DNA of 57,244 nucleotides from Guillardia theta CCMP2712 (Eukaryota > Cryptophyceae > Pyrenomonadales > Geminigeraceae). Positions 1 to 10,454 of this stretch are shown here, piece after piece. Numbering within the stretch: position 1 is the stretch's first letter; every line of letters starts with the position of its first letter. The notes under the pieces are model-generated. The model was not told where the DNA came from. It made no database searches and saw only the letters and a list, made by a program, of their open reading frames with translations. Position numbers and translations under genes: made by a program. The stretch lies in assembly GCF_000315625.1 (NCBI RefSeq), contig NW_005434653.1:787433-844676 (forward strand), in the 5' to 3' direction.

Positions 1-67
1 CTCAAGAAAGGGGTACCGTGTGCGGGAGAGGCAGGCAGCTCTGAGATCACGTCGTTAGAATGGGTAT

Positions 68-633
68 ATGAGGTGTCGTCCTTGGCGTCTTCGTCTCTGA
101 AAGATTCTTTAAGATCTCGCGGCGCTTGTGTGGGGCTGGTCATCCACGAGGTCAGCGACAGCCCTGCTGATGTCCACCTGACTTTGACGGCAGAACCCGC
201 CGGAAGAGAGGCACTTCGACTTCACCATCCCCTTCAAGTATCTTCTCAACGCAGCTGAATCGACCAAGACCTCTACCCCTTGTGGAACTCCGAGGTGAAG
301 GGTGCCAGAAAAAGGCAGGAGTTGACCTGCACCTGCAGAGCAAGTGACAAGGTCAGGCAGGACGCTTCCTTGGGTCAGATCCTCCTGCTCGCGAGTCCGC
401 CTGACCCGTGTGCAGGTGAAGGTGAGGGCGTCAACAGCCCAGCAGGCACGATCGATTCGTTCCCGAGAGTCAGCAGGAGGGGCTCGGAGGAGGAGGCACA
501 GAGCGAGAGGGAGCAGAACCTTGTGAGCAGACCCGACGAAAGCATGCTGTCCTGCTCCTCTAGCCCTTCGAGTCCAGCTGAGAGGAGGGAGAAGCGGGAA
601 GGAATAAAGTCCAGCATGAACGCTGTGCTCGGA
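68..633 (+). pseudogene. Truncated duplicate of the NYN gene's middle part
   Basis: This 566-bp stretch matches 4355-4920 base for base at a constant offset of 4287, with no indels and only a handful of substitutions. It begins five bases before an intron donor and ends abruptly inside the large penultimate coding exon of the NYN gene. It therefore carries a 41-nt intron (73-113), the exon for the end of the NYN fold (114-237), a 57-nt intron (238-294) and part of the next exon (295-633). It has no NYN start, catalytic half or 3' exons. The reading frames are still open, so the copy is recent. Whether a gene outside the window (left of base 1) uses it cannot be seen here. Confidence 0.85.
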
Positions 634-1332
634 AGTAAATGGCACCAGTCAATGCTGATCCAGCACAACGCCGCTCACGGGATGAGCGGCCACGCATGAT
701 CTTCGTGATGTTTGAACCTGTTATGCTGATGCCAGGTACAGTCAACGCAACCTTGCCTTACTTTGAAGTTGGTGGAAACATTCTTTTTATGTGCTTGTAC
801 GCGCTACAAAGATTTCGTTTAAAATAACTTTTCATCAAATTTCCGTTGGCCAAGAGAGTCCCGAAGAAGCTCGAGTTACTGCCAGGTCACGGTCAACCGA
901 CGCGTTCGCTGCTGAGGTGAGGTCACGTCACCTCGCGGAGCTACTGGTAGTAAACTTCGTAAAGTCGCAGCTGCGGTACAATCTCGTTCGGAGCAGATAC
1001 CGACGACCTCTCGGCCCCTCAGGGAACAAATGGCTGACATTTCATTTTGAAAATTCTTTTGCTCTTGCTTGGATGGATGGAACTTGAGCCCAATAGTATG
1101 TAAGTCGCATATGCAATGATGCGCTCAGAGGGACGATTGGCTGACATTTACTTTGCAAAACCCTGGTGTTTCCTTGCTTACATGGATTTAATTCGCCTTC
1201 GTAGAACGTAAGTGTCATATCATATGATGCACTCAGCGCATAATAGTTCATGACCAGATACTGAGACGTTTTAACAACCGGGGGGTTCGTTGATTTCTAG
1301 CTCCTCGTGCGGCAAGGCGTATTATCGCGTCC
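634..1332. other. Intergenic stretch without a recognisable gene
   Basis: No exon with family resemblance or convincing codon pattern is visible. The stretch contains a diverged tandem duplication (listed separately) and the upstream region of the PAN-domain gene. The junction at 633/634 is the abrupt end of the duplicated NYN segment. Confidence 0.5.
1022..1240. repeat. Diverged tandem duplication, unit about 110 bp
   Basis: Two adjacent stretches share an ordered set of words: TGGCTGACATTT, then a run near CTTGCTT.CATGGAT, then GTAAGT, CATAT, ATGATGC and CTCAG. The first copy is about 1022-1130 and the second about 1131-1240. They differ by many substitutions and small indels, so this is an old tandem duplication of noncoding DNA. 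Confidence 0.55.
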
Positions 1333-2037
1333 ATGTCCAGGTCAAGCTCGACGCCTCTGCTGCTCCTGTGCCTGGCTGGGCTTCAGTTCGCCCTCGCCTA
1401 CGATGTCTTCGACGGCTACTACCCTGCCCTCTACAAGGTCGACTTCATCGGGAACGACATCCCCGTCAACGGCACCATCGGGAAGTTGTCGATCTCCATG
1501 TCTGACTGCGCGACCTTGTGTAACGCCACCTCGGAGTGTCGGGGCTTCACCTACCAGAAGAGGGCGAGCACCGAGCTGAGCACCTGCTTCGTCAAGTCGA
1601 TGATGGTGGGTGTTGGTACCGACACCAGCGCCGTCGTCAATGCCGACCCCTACTCGTACATCAGGAGGTCCGTTGCCGCCGACGTGTCCGGCTACCCGAA
1701 GCACGAAGTAGGATACGATTATCCCGGGAATGACATTCAGTCATCCATCGCAGTCAAGGATGCAGCCGCTTGTGGACAGGAATGCAACAAAGCCACAAAC
1801 TGTGCGGGGTTCGTCTACTACCCCATCCCCTTCTCGGGGCAGATCTACAATCAGCAAGCAACGGTGGGGGCAGGTACATGCGCGATCAAGACGGCGATGA
1901 AGGGGAAGTACCAGTTTCCAGCAGGATCAGAGATCCAAGCCTATCACAAGTCAGCGGCTCCCTCCACTCAGTCTCTCTCTCTCGCCCTCAGCTTCTTGAC
2001 TATCTTGTTCCACCTGTCGCTCAGGTCCAGCCCGTGA
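1333..2037 (+). CDS. Secreted PAN/Apple-domain protein, single exon
   Basis: This is a 234-aa open frame. A signal peptide covers roughly residues 1-22 (Arg/Ser start, Leu-rich core, ALA end). Two PAN/Apple-like modules follow. The first has Cys spaced as DCATLCNATSECRGFTY with a later TCFVK (about residues 50-90). The second has the same pattern, ACGQECNKATNCAGFVYY, closing at TCAIK (about residues 140-195). PAN modules bind proteins or carbohydrates outside the cell. The last 25 residues are a Ser/Leu-rich hydrophobic tail with no long basic cytosolic end, which would fit a GPI-anchor signal; that is an inference. NGT and NAT are possible N-glycosylation sites. The ATG chosen is the first one that gives an intact signal peptide. 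Confidence 0.85.
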   Translation: MSRSSSTPLLLLCLAGLQFALAYDVFDGYYPALYKVDFIGNDIPVNGTIGKLSISMSDCATLCNATSECRGFTYQKRASTELSTCFVKSMMVGVGTDTSAVVNADPYSYIRRSVAADVSGYPKHEVGYDYPGNDIQSSIAVKDAAACGQECNKATNCAGFVYYPIPFSGQIYNQQATVGAGTCAIKTAMKGKYQFPAGSEIQAYHKSAAPSTQSLSLALSFLTILFHLSLRSSP

Positions 2038-2074
2038 TGCGAACAGAATGGCGGGTCAAGAATGAGCACGTCCT

Positions 2075-2213
2075 AGTAAGATGGATCATATCCTAATATC
2101 AACGAGAGTCTCAGTAAGATGGATCATATCCTAATATCAACGAGAGTCTCAGTAAGATGGATCATATCCTAATATCAACGAGAGTCCTAGTAAGATGGAT
2201 CATATCCTAGCAA
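2075..2213. repeat. 38-bp minisatellite, about 3.7 copies
   Basis: A unit starting AGTAAGATGGATCATATCCT repeats with starts at 2075, 2113, 2151 and 2189, an exact 38-bp spacing. The first three copies are almost identical and the last is cut off after CATATCCTAG. It lies just past the stop codon of the PAN-domain gene, so it probably sits in or next to that gene's 3' UTR. Confidence 0.95.
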
Positions 2214-3332
2214 GAATGAACATCCTAGTAAGTGTTTCATCTAGAAATCAATGACCTCTCAAATTCATGACCCTCCCCGCCATGTTCTGCTGCCGCTGCA
2301 GATCACCAGCCATTCCTCCGCTTCTGATTGGAATCAGACGGGGATCTGATTTCGATACATTCCTTCTCGTTCGTCAGACGTTCGGGGGGATCTATTATTT
2401 GATCGTCGTTTTATAGATGATTACGCCCATAACTTCCTTGTGTTCTCATCACAACAATTGCACACGCCTTGATCACATTGAAGCACTGTTTGAAGGTCAA
2501 ATCCAAGGAATTGCAAGAGAGTTTCTCTCTTCACCTGATCTCGTTTGGCATGTCATGGCACATATGACATTGCTGTCATCATCATTTGCATACATGTCAA
2601 GATTCAAGTGCTCTTGATCGCACGACAAGACTACTTGGGCCCGGTCCAGCTGAAGCCTGTCATTGCACCGTCTCCGGGGCCCGGGTCCAGGTCAGGCTCA
2701 GCCTCGTACTGGCACTGCAAGGTACTACGGTATTGCCAGAAGTGCTCGGCCGGCGGTGTGCCTGCGTCACTGTCATGATGACACCCGGTCGTGACGGTTT
2801 ACCGGGCCCGGGGTCATAATTGGATCCAGCGGCTCAGCCTGGCAGGCTCGTCACGGCCGGCCCGGCAGTGATTGCCAGCCTGGCATCTTACAGTACCATC
2901 GAGTAGCTGATCGGACCTTGCGGCCAAGGCAAGTTGGATGTGCCTGCAAACTCACTGCGAGTCGGCTGAGCGTCCGATCGGCCCTGAGTTCCTGATCGGC
3001 ATCCCGGAGCCTCGGAGTCCGGGCCCGAGTCGCCGAGTCACTTCCCCACTGGCCTGCTCGTCAAAGTTGACAAGGTGATGGATAGAATGGCCAAGCCCAA
3101 CGTTCCTCTCCCTTGGTAAGGCGAGCGGGGCAGACGAAGGAGACGAGGTGAGAGAGACAGGGGAGGAGAGGAGTGAGTCTAGGAGGGAGGGAGGAGCGAG
3201 GAGGAGCAGCAAAGAAAAGCATGCGGGCTGAGCAACAAGCTGCAGGTGATGACAGGCATCTGTACAAAGCGTAAAGGCTGAGGAGGAGGAGGGGGAGGAG
3301 GAGGAGGAGTAATTTGTGTGACCTCCTCTGCC
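2214..3332. other. Intergenic, with a GC-rich dispersed block at about 2635-3060
   Basis: I see no gene here. From about 2635 to 3060 the composition jumps to GC-rich. The block is built of words such as GGGCCCGG, CCGGGCCCGG, GTCATGATGAC and GAGTC that recur in at least six other intergenic blocks of the window. At 3275-3310 there is a purine tract of AGG/GAG triplets just upstream of the NYN gene. Confidence 0.6.
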
Positions 3333-5404
3333 ATGGCGAGCCCATTGCAAGCAAAGCTTCTGCAGGACAAGAAGGGGCGATCTTTGTTCTGGTCTGACCT
3401 GCAACATGCGGAGAATGGGAGGAGGCCAACCACTGCTGCATCTGCTCCTCGTCCCTCCTCGTCCTTCTACCCGTTGATCGACAAGGTCGAGGCGGCCGAA
3501 GCAAGGGTATCCATGAGCATCGGGCGTTTATCGGGTCTTGCTAAGCTTGTTTGTTAGCCAAACACGGCGAACCCGGAGTTGAAGTCGAGAGCACACACGC
3601 ATGTACAAGAGCACGCGGAGGGTCCTTCTTGGGACGAGCATGACGAGAGGGTCAATGTCGGCGTTGGCTGTGCAGTCTTCTGGGATCTTGAAAGTTTCCC
3701 CATCCCCTCGAAGCAGAGGAATCTCGACTTTGCTGATGCGCTAGCAGACGTCGTGAGCAAGAAGCGGTTCGGGTCAACCGTTGAAGTCAGTCAAATCTCC
3801 GTCTACATCGACGAGCAGAAGTCCAGCGGGGCTCCAGCAAGGCTGTTGAGCTCGAGGGTCAAGAGTACTCCGAGTCGTGCGGAAGGCTCGCAGAAAGTAG
3901 CTTGACAGCGAATTTGGTCAAAAGTTCTGACATGCTGGACAAGGTTCCCTCCGCTGGAGGAGCGACGAGGGACGGAGGGGGCAGGCTAAGGGCGCGACCC
4001 TCCTTTGCTCCCGTGAAAAAGTTTCCTGAGAGGATGACCCTCGACGACAGGGGGGCGGGCGACCGAAGGTGCAACGTGCTGAGAATGTTGTTCTTGTGAC
4101 TTTGTCATGAACAGAATGCGGATGGTACGGGACATGCTGTTGTGGATGTATGATACCAAAGATCAGCTTGAAAGAGCAACGGTATTCTCCTGCTCACCTT
4201 CATTCATTTTCCCCCTCCACCACCATCTCCTCCTCTTCCTCCTCCTTCTCTTCCTTTGCTCTACATCTTCCTCGTCCTCTTCGTTATTTTCTCATGGTCC
4301 ATGTAGGCTGTGGTGTTCACGACCGATGTCGGCGTCATCCGTTGCATAGCAGACATGAGGTGTCGTCCTTGGCGTCTTCGTCTCTGAAAGATTCTTTAAG
4401 ATCTCGCGGCGCTTGTGTGGGGCTGGTCATCCACGACGTCAGCGACAGCCCTGCTGGTGTCCACCTGACTTTGACGGCAGAACCCGCCGGAAGAGAGGCA
4501 CTTCGACTTCACCATCTCCTTCAAGTATCTTCTCAACGCAGCTGAATCGACCAAGACCTCTACCCCTTGTGGAACTCCGAGGTGAAGGGTGCCAGGAGGA
4601 GGCAGGAGTTGACCTGCACCTGCAGAGCAAGTGACAAGGTCAGGCAGGACGCTTCCTTGGGTCAGATCCTCCTGCTCGCGAGTCCGCCTGACCCGTGTGC
4701 AGGTGAAGGTGAGGGCGTCAACAGCCCAGCAGGCACGATCGATTCGTTCCCGAGAGTCAGCAGGAGGGGCTCGGAGGAGGAGGCACAGAGCGAGAGGGAG
4801 CAGAACCTTGCGAGCAGACCCGACGAAAGCATGCTGTCCTGCTCCTCTAGCCCTTCGAGTCCAGCTGAGAGGAGGGAGAAGCGGGAAGGAATAAAGTCCA
4901 GCATGAACGCTGTGCTCGGACAGAATCTGGGAGATGCCGCTATCATTCTCTGTTCCTGGTCCAAGTCGAGCAGCTTCAGTGTCGGGGAGCCTGTCTGTGT
5001 GAAACGAAGCGATGGGAGGTCTTCTAAACTCCTCCTTCTCCTCCTCCTTCCTCCCTCCTTCTCTACTTCATGCCATTCTCACCTGTTTCTTCCTTGACCT
5101 CAAATACTCCCCCTTACTACTCTCACTACCCGATAGGTACACTCTCGGCCTAACGCTCGGCTTCGGGTCAGAGGAGCACTACAGCTCGGTACATGGCACG
5201 GTGAAGACTCCAGCTGACCTCCAGCTGATCTGATGAGTTTGGCAGAGCCTGCAGCAGGGAGAAGTTGAGGTCCTGGTGGACTATGATGGAGGGGGGCACA
5301 AGATCACCAGAATCAACAAGATCGAGAGGGTCGGGAAGTTTCCGATGAAAGCCATGGCAAAGTTTAAGCTAGACGCCAACATCGACGACCTGAAGCGCTT
5401 CTAA
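3333..5404 (+). CDS. NYN-domain (MARF1/limkain-like) protein, multi-exon
   Basis: Supported exons are 3333-3506, 3558 to about 3900, about 4115-4181, 4307-4359, 4401-4524, 4582-5018, 5137-5200 and 5246-5404. Introns of 51, 125, 41, 57, 118 and 45 nt keep the frame. The stretch CAVFWDLESFPIP is the first strand and acidic residue of NYN (PIN-like) nucleases. ISVYIDE, then VRDMLLWMYDT and AVVFTTDVGVIRCIADMRSR, continue the fold; MARF1-type proteins have VFWDIEN and a D-rich strand at these places. NYN domains are putative Mg-dependent RNases. After a Ser/Glu-rich linker comes a basic and aromatic segment (FSVGEPVCVKRSDGRY) that could be a Tudor-like barrel (weak). The join between about 3900 and 4115 is unresolved. 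The usual D after the strand is followed by VG rather than DF, so one acidic site may be altered. Its 3' end faces CLYBL, 109 bp away. Confidence 0.75.
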
Positions 5405-5513
5405 GGTGAACAACTCAACGCTAGTCTCGTCGTCTCCCTCCTATCCCTTCCCTTGAGCGCAAGTCTGCCATGGACGTCACACGAGGACTCGGCGGACAGC
5501 AGCGAAACCTCCG

Positions 5514-5955
5514 TCACTTCATGGAAGAGATCATCTCAAAGATCTGGAGGATCCGTTTCGAATCCTCCACGTGCAGGTTCCTGGGGTGCGATCAGGGCTG
5601 AGGAAGGCGCGTGTCGAACTCACTCGATGAGCTTCCCTCGCACAACGGCAACGTTGCTCTTCTTTTCGAGCTGCTCGCAAGTCCATCACTGCTGGGAGGG
5701 AGCTGGGCAGGGAGGGAGCTCACCGCCTCGTTGTAGGCAGCGATGATCTCCTGCGCTAGTTTGACGTCATCGGCGGAGGGAGAGAAAACTTCATTGGCCG
5801 GTCCAATCTGCACGATAAGGAAGGTGACTGGTGAATCACAGATCATTGAGAACTAGGAGCGATCTACCTGAGTTGGGTGAATCAGGGTCTTGCCATCGAA
5901 CCCCATCTGCTTCGCTGCGCTGTGGAAGAGATCATGAAGACGATCGAGAGGAGGA

Positions 5956-5998
<43 letters not shown>

Positions 5999-7055
5999 TG
6001 GAGGAAAAGGAGGAGAGAGATGCTGTCAGAAGGGCCTTATGTCATGAATGAAAGTACGTGCAATGCTGCAGAAACTCCTCCTTGTTTTCAATGTCCAGGT
6101 GCACCTGCTCCCTTGTCAACAAGCTGCCAGTCCACGGCAGGTCTCACCCCATCCAGAGCCACAAGGCCATGGGCTCGAGCGGACAGCAGGACCTGGTCGG
6201 CGTCACGGACGGCAGGAGAGCCTCTTCCTGCTCACCATCTGCAGCGAAGTCTGCAAGGGGAAGCGAGACGGCACGTGTAGTGCGTGCAGGTCCTGCCACG
6301 AGGTCAAGCGGCATCGGGAGGAGCTGGACTACCTTGGTAAGGTCGGACGTTCCCATCACGACAGCTTGCAGAGGGTTCTCCTTGGATTCTCTCGCTGCGG
6401 AAAGACCCTGAGCTCAATCCCAGGAGAGATTAGGGCAGTACCGAGGGAGCAGATGTCAGAGCTGCGCAGCACCTGGGAGCAGCACATGAGATAGGCAGGC
6501 AGCCGTCAAGGAGAACAAAGGCGCTACCCCCATCGGGCTTTCAATCATGCACCAGATCGGAAGATCTTTGCGCATCTCCTGCGAGATGATCTTCTGCGCT
6601 TCGATCACCACGTTCCTGTCCTCCACTTTCGGAATGACAACCTGACAACTCTGCGAGTCAGTTGCCAGCTGAGCCTCCTAGCTCGCACCCACCGCATTCG
6701 CCTTGCTCTTGGCGATGGCACGAATGTCGTCCTTGCCCCACACTGTGTCGAGCCCGTTGCATCTGATCGCTACCTCCCTGTGTCCAAACCCTCCACTGTC
6801 GATCTCTTTCACCACGTTCATCCTCGCATCGACCTTCACGTCGGGCGCTACGGCGTCTTCGAGGTCCATGATCACCACGTCGGCAGGTAGCGTTCTAGCC
6901 TTGTTGATGGCTCGCGTGTTTGATCCTGGAAGGAACAGCACCGATCTTCGGGGACGGAAGGACATGAATCGTTTGCCCCCCGACCTCAGCACTGCATTGA
7001 AGCTCCAACCTATGGGCAGCAACATTTCAACTTCTTTGCTGCATCCTGCTCTCAT
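5514..7055 (-). CDS. CLYBL: Citramalyl-CoA lyase / citrate lyase beta-like (CLYBL), mitochondrial
   Basis: Eleven exons, read from 7055 down: 7055-6693, 6641-6528, 6472-6442, 6394-6333, 6292-6236, 6192-6148, 6104-6058, 5919-5868, 5807-5724, 5673-5624 and 5580-5514. They total 972 nt (323 aa), close to the family's usual length. HpcH/HpaI-fold signatures appear in order: SVLFLPGSNTRAI, DVVIMDLEDAVAPD, CNGLDTVWGKDD, VIPKVE, IESPMG, MGTSDLTKDLHA, SARAHGLVALDG, MGFDGKTLIHPTQI and GPANEVFSPS. Glu in IES and Asp in DLEDAV are the metal and CoA-site residues known for the family. CLYBL splits citramalyl-CoA into acetyl-CoA and pyruvate in mitochondria and protects B12 metabolism. The first 30 residues are Arg/Ser-rich without acids, like a transit peptide. 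Ten introns are present, nine of 40-60 nt and one of 138 nt that holds a GAGGAC microsatellite. Confidence 0.94.
5955..5998. repeat. GAGGAC hexanucleotide microsatellite in a CLYBL intron
   Basis: About seven copies of GAGGAC lie inside the 138-nt intron 5920-6057 of the CLYBL gene. The array explains why this intron is two to three times longer than the gene's other introns. Confidence 0.9.
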
Positions 7056-7111
7056 TCATCGCACATCCCATGCACCAACAGACTTTCTCTTCTTTTGAAA
7101 CCACCGTCTGC

Positions 7112-7250
7112 ACTTTGTACATCTACTGAGCCCTTGTACATCTACTGAGTCCTTGTACATCTACTTAGTCCTTGTACATCTACTTAGTCCTTGTACATCT
7201 ACTTAGTCCTTGTACATCTACTTAGTCCTTGTACATCTACTGAGCCCTTC
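7112..7250. repeat. 19-bp minisatellite, about 7 copies
   Basis: The unit CCTTGTACATCTACTTAGT repeats with an exact 19-bp step; the outer copies read ACTGAG instead of ACTTAG. It lies about 60-200 bp upstream of the CLYBL start codon, so it may fall in the promoter region. Confidence 0.95.
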
Positions 7251-7381
7251 TTCTCAGATCCAGAGGGATGTTTGTTGAGGTACAAGTTGTAACCATCATG
7301 TTCTCAAACAACATTCAATCGCCCCATGATACACACTCATGGCATGGGAACATGCTAGCGCATCATTCTTTCCTCTAGCTC

Positions 7382-7460
7382 CTTGTCCTCTCCTCTCCTC
7401 TCCTCTCCTCTCCTCTCCTCTCCTCTCCTCTCCTCTCCTCTCCTCTCCTCTCCTCTCCTC
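7382..7460. repeat. (TCCTC)n microsatellite, about 15 copies
   Basis: A near-perfect run of TCCTC pentamers. Downstream, to about 7665, the sequence becomes GC-rich with GGCCGGGCCCCCGGGCCCCGG. No coding exon is visible between 7461 and the PDZ gene end at 7821. Confidence 0.95.
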
Positions 7461-7820
7461 CCTCCCTTTGTCTCACCTCGTACGGCCTGCATTACTTACG
7501 CCTGGTCGCCCGACAAATTGTTTCACTCATCACCCTCATTCCACCTTTGGGCCCTCTTCGTCCAAGGTCCGGTCACGTACCGCCGGGCGGGCCGGGCCCC
7601 CGGGCCCCGGATGGCGGCACTCACTGCGCCGCCGGCAGCTGCGCCGGCAGTGGGCCCTCGGTTAGGAATGCGGGTGATGAAGACGAAGCTGGGGCCCAGC
7701 AGAAAGTGACGTAGAATTTCAAAATATTCTCACTCCTCACGTGGCAGATCAGTGACCGTTTGCCAAGTTTCATTATGCGGTAGTCAAAGAACTTCCAGTG
7801 AACGCGAGTTCGCCCGGGCC

Positions 7821-9801
7821 TCAGCAGTAGTTGATGCCGGAGGGAGGAGGCATGAGCGACTCCACCTTGTTCCAGCTGCACTTGTTCATCAGCACTGCCA
7901 CCTGAAGCGATCGAGCTCACCTCTCCCCTTGTATGGTCTTGTTGAAAACGTTGTCCTCGGGAGCGGTCGGAGGGAGATTCGCTACAAAGGAAGAAGAGAC
8001 CGAGCTCCACTGGTGAACGGGAGCAGGTCAGAATGAACTTGAAGGGCCTTAGAGGGATGCTCTCACGTCAGGATACGCCCAGTACGGTCTTTTCGCGTAA
8101 GTCCACCTGCAGCAAGTCAGGTGAGGAACAGCAGGCGAGACGAAACGATCACTTGTAGACAGAAGGAGCGATCTCAGTGCGAGCCTGCAGGTGCTTGTCA
8201 GGAAGCCGCACACCAACAAAGGGACGATGGGGAAAGACCAGGGCGCCCTCGTGGTAAGCCTCCGGGATTTCTTCCGGGGAGGAGGCAGCGATCTGGACCA
8301 AAGACGGGTGAGGGAGAGCGGGAGAGCCAAGAGATTTCACCAGGAGCAGATGGGCCTTGAGAGAGTGAGGGATCCAATGCGTCTTGCCTTGCAGGTCGAG
8401 AAAGACGATGCTGGTGGAAGGGACAGTAAGCCTTGTCAGCCATCCCGATGACGTTGGAGGGCAAACTTCACCTGGAGTTTGCATCCTGCGTGTACCACTC
8501 CTTGTCCCTGTTCTTCTGTAACATCTTTCAGCTACATGACTTGCAGCGGGACAGTCTTACTTTCATCTCAGTCTCTTGCTTCAGAGCCTCGCTCCTCAGC
8601 TGGATGCTGCTCTTTGACTGCTCCATCCTGCTTGCCGGGGTCAGGTTGACCTCCCGTGCCAGATCAGGAGTGAATAGAGCACCTCTGACATTCTGCAGCG
8701 AGACGATAATTCTCTGATTCAATCTGCCAAGGAACGCTCATTCGATCAGACAAACCTCGCCAGGCATTACGTCACTGAGCTTCTTGTGCAGATCTTGGCT
8801 GTACTCGGCCGTCAATGGCTCTCGCTGGGATCGATCGATCTTCTCGTCCGGGTGAGGCCCTGACGGAAAGATCCAGTCCGTCACTGAGTGCTGCTTGTTC
8901 ACTTCGCTCGGCAAGATGGGAAGGGGCCGGAGTTCGCCATGCTCACTGACGATGTTGCTCTGAGCCAGATTGGCCGATTTGAAACGGCCGAACGCGTCTG
9001 AACTCTCCCTGCCTGCTATGGACAAGAACGCTGCTGATGTTGTGTGCCTGTTTGCTATCTCGCCGTTGGACATGGCCCCGTTGTACTGCGTCCTGCTCAC
9101 TCCCGCGCTCTCCCCTTCTCTCGTCGTATCAGTCATTGTCAACAAGTTCCGCACGCGCAAGGCTGACCAGGTCGAGCGATCAAGAGTTGGACTTGATCTC
9201 CTGGTGCACTTCTGATGAGCTGTGCGACCTGCGTTAAGAGAGAAGACTCAGCGAGAGGGAGGTAGGAAGATGGAGTTGTTTAACGCACCTGCTCTACACT
9301 GAGGTGTGTGGTCGGTGCTCCGTTCACTTCATAGATATCGTCCCCTTGACTCACAGTCAGGGAGGAAGGAGGGTAATTGTGGGAAGACAAGAGGAAGACA
9401 GGAGGGTGACTGTACTAGCGAGAAGTCGCCAGGGTGTGAGAGAAATACTGACCGATCTGTAGGTAGTTGAATGCTGGGCCGTCTCTGTCGATGCCAATGA
9501 TCCTGTGAGGAACTCCAGGCATGCGCTGCTCGATCTTGACGCCGATGCCCGACTGCGGTGAGTTTAGAAGCGACGGAAAAGGCGACATAGAAGATATTAA
9601 TGAACATGTGAGCAAGATAGAAGATCGCAAAGAAATGAGAAAAGATGGGAAAATGGGAGAGACAGAAGACCAAGTGCAAGATTCGGTGGACAAGGGCGGG
9701 AGATGGCGAGGATTGAGAGAAGACGGGAGTGGGAGCGAGGAGCGATCGTCACTGCATGCCTGCGGCGCTCGGGGGATCCTTAGCATGACGTTGGTCGCCA
9801 T
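7821..9801 (-). CDS. PDZ-domain protein of unknown role, multi-exon
   Basis: Reading the minus strand from about 9801, a PDZ domain is split over three exons. These carry GIGVKIEQR then IIGIDRDGPAFNYLQIG (about 9553-9450), DDIYEVNGAPTTHLSVEQ (about 9344-9290) and VAQLIRSAPGDQVQLLIARP (about 9232-9170). The GxGv entry, the D/NGxx turn and the final beta strand are typical. Later exons hold a charged region (EYSQDLHKKLSDVMPGE), a segment SLQNVRGALFTPDLAREV, then SIVFLDLQGKTHWIPHSLK and an aromatic-rich piece (YKWTYAKRPYWAYPD). The chain ends in PPPSGINYC with stop at 7821-7823. I do not recognise the C-terminal half. The true first exon may lie upstream, because a splice acceptor (TGCCGCAG) directly precedes the ATG at 9801. 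Several splice joins are approximate. Confidence 0.65.
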
Positions 9802-10454
9802 TGGACCGCTGCGGCAGAGGGAACAAAATATGACCTGAAGAGACAGAGAGGTGAGGGCAAAGAGGGGAAATGAGGTAGATAAATATTTCTGTCTCTGTGT
9901 TTTACATAGTACATATCCTGAGGCGAGTCTGATATTCAATTCTATTTGGTGGGGTAAAAAACTTATAGAAAGAGGGGGTAGGGGTGGTTGGTGTAGTAGA
10001 CACAATTGAGTGAAAATCCGACATCATGCTGGCTGGATGCGACCGCCGACGGGGGTGTAGTCGACCAGGTGGGAGGAGGCGGAACGGTGGAGGAGGATTG
10101 AGATGGTAGTAAGAGAGGGGGGAAAGGAGACTGGAGATGGTAGGACGAGGGAGTATGGGGTGTGTGGCTACGAGGTCTGCATACGTCCTCCTTGTCGCCT
10201 TCTAAAGGCCCTGTCACTAAGTTCCTCTCCAGTCCTCTCGATTCTCCTCCTAGGAAGTGCATACCTGTTCTTGATTCATGGGGCGTTGGCGCTTGAAGAG
10301 CATGGAGAGCGTGGTAAGGCAGTTCTCCTTGCATGCCATACAATGATTCATAATCTACAGGACAACCATCATCGTACGAACCTGCCGCTCGCAAGGGAGA
10401 AGAGCAGCCGAAAGGGGAGGGTGAGTCGATGATGAGTTTGCATTCTGCTGTTTG
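9802..10454. other. Gap between divergent genes; no firm exon
   Basis: A 5' exon of the PDZ gene or of the following plus-strand gene may lie here, but none can be chosen. GGGGGTAGGGGTGG at 9975-9988 is one of the window's recurring TAGGGG-type motifs. Long frames are open on both strands; they look like composition effects and overlap better-supported plus-strand coding after 10455. Confidence 0.4.

Noticed and set aside
7112-7250. CRISPR-like spaced repeat
   Set aside because: The copies are adjacent with no unique spacers, so this is a simple minisatellite, and the DNA is eukaryotic.
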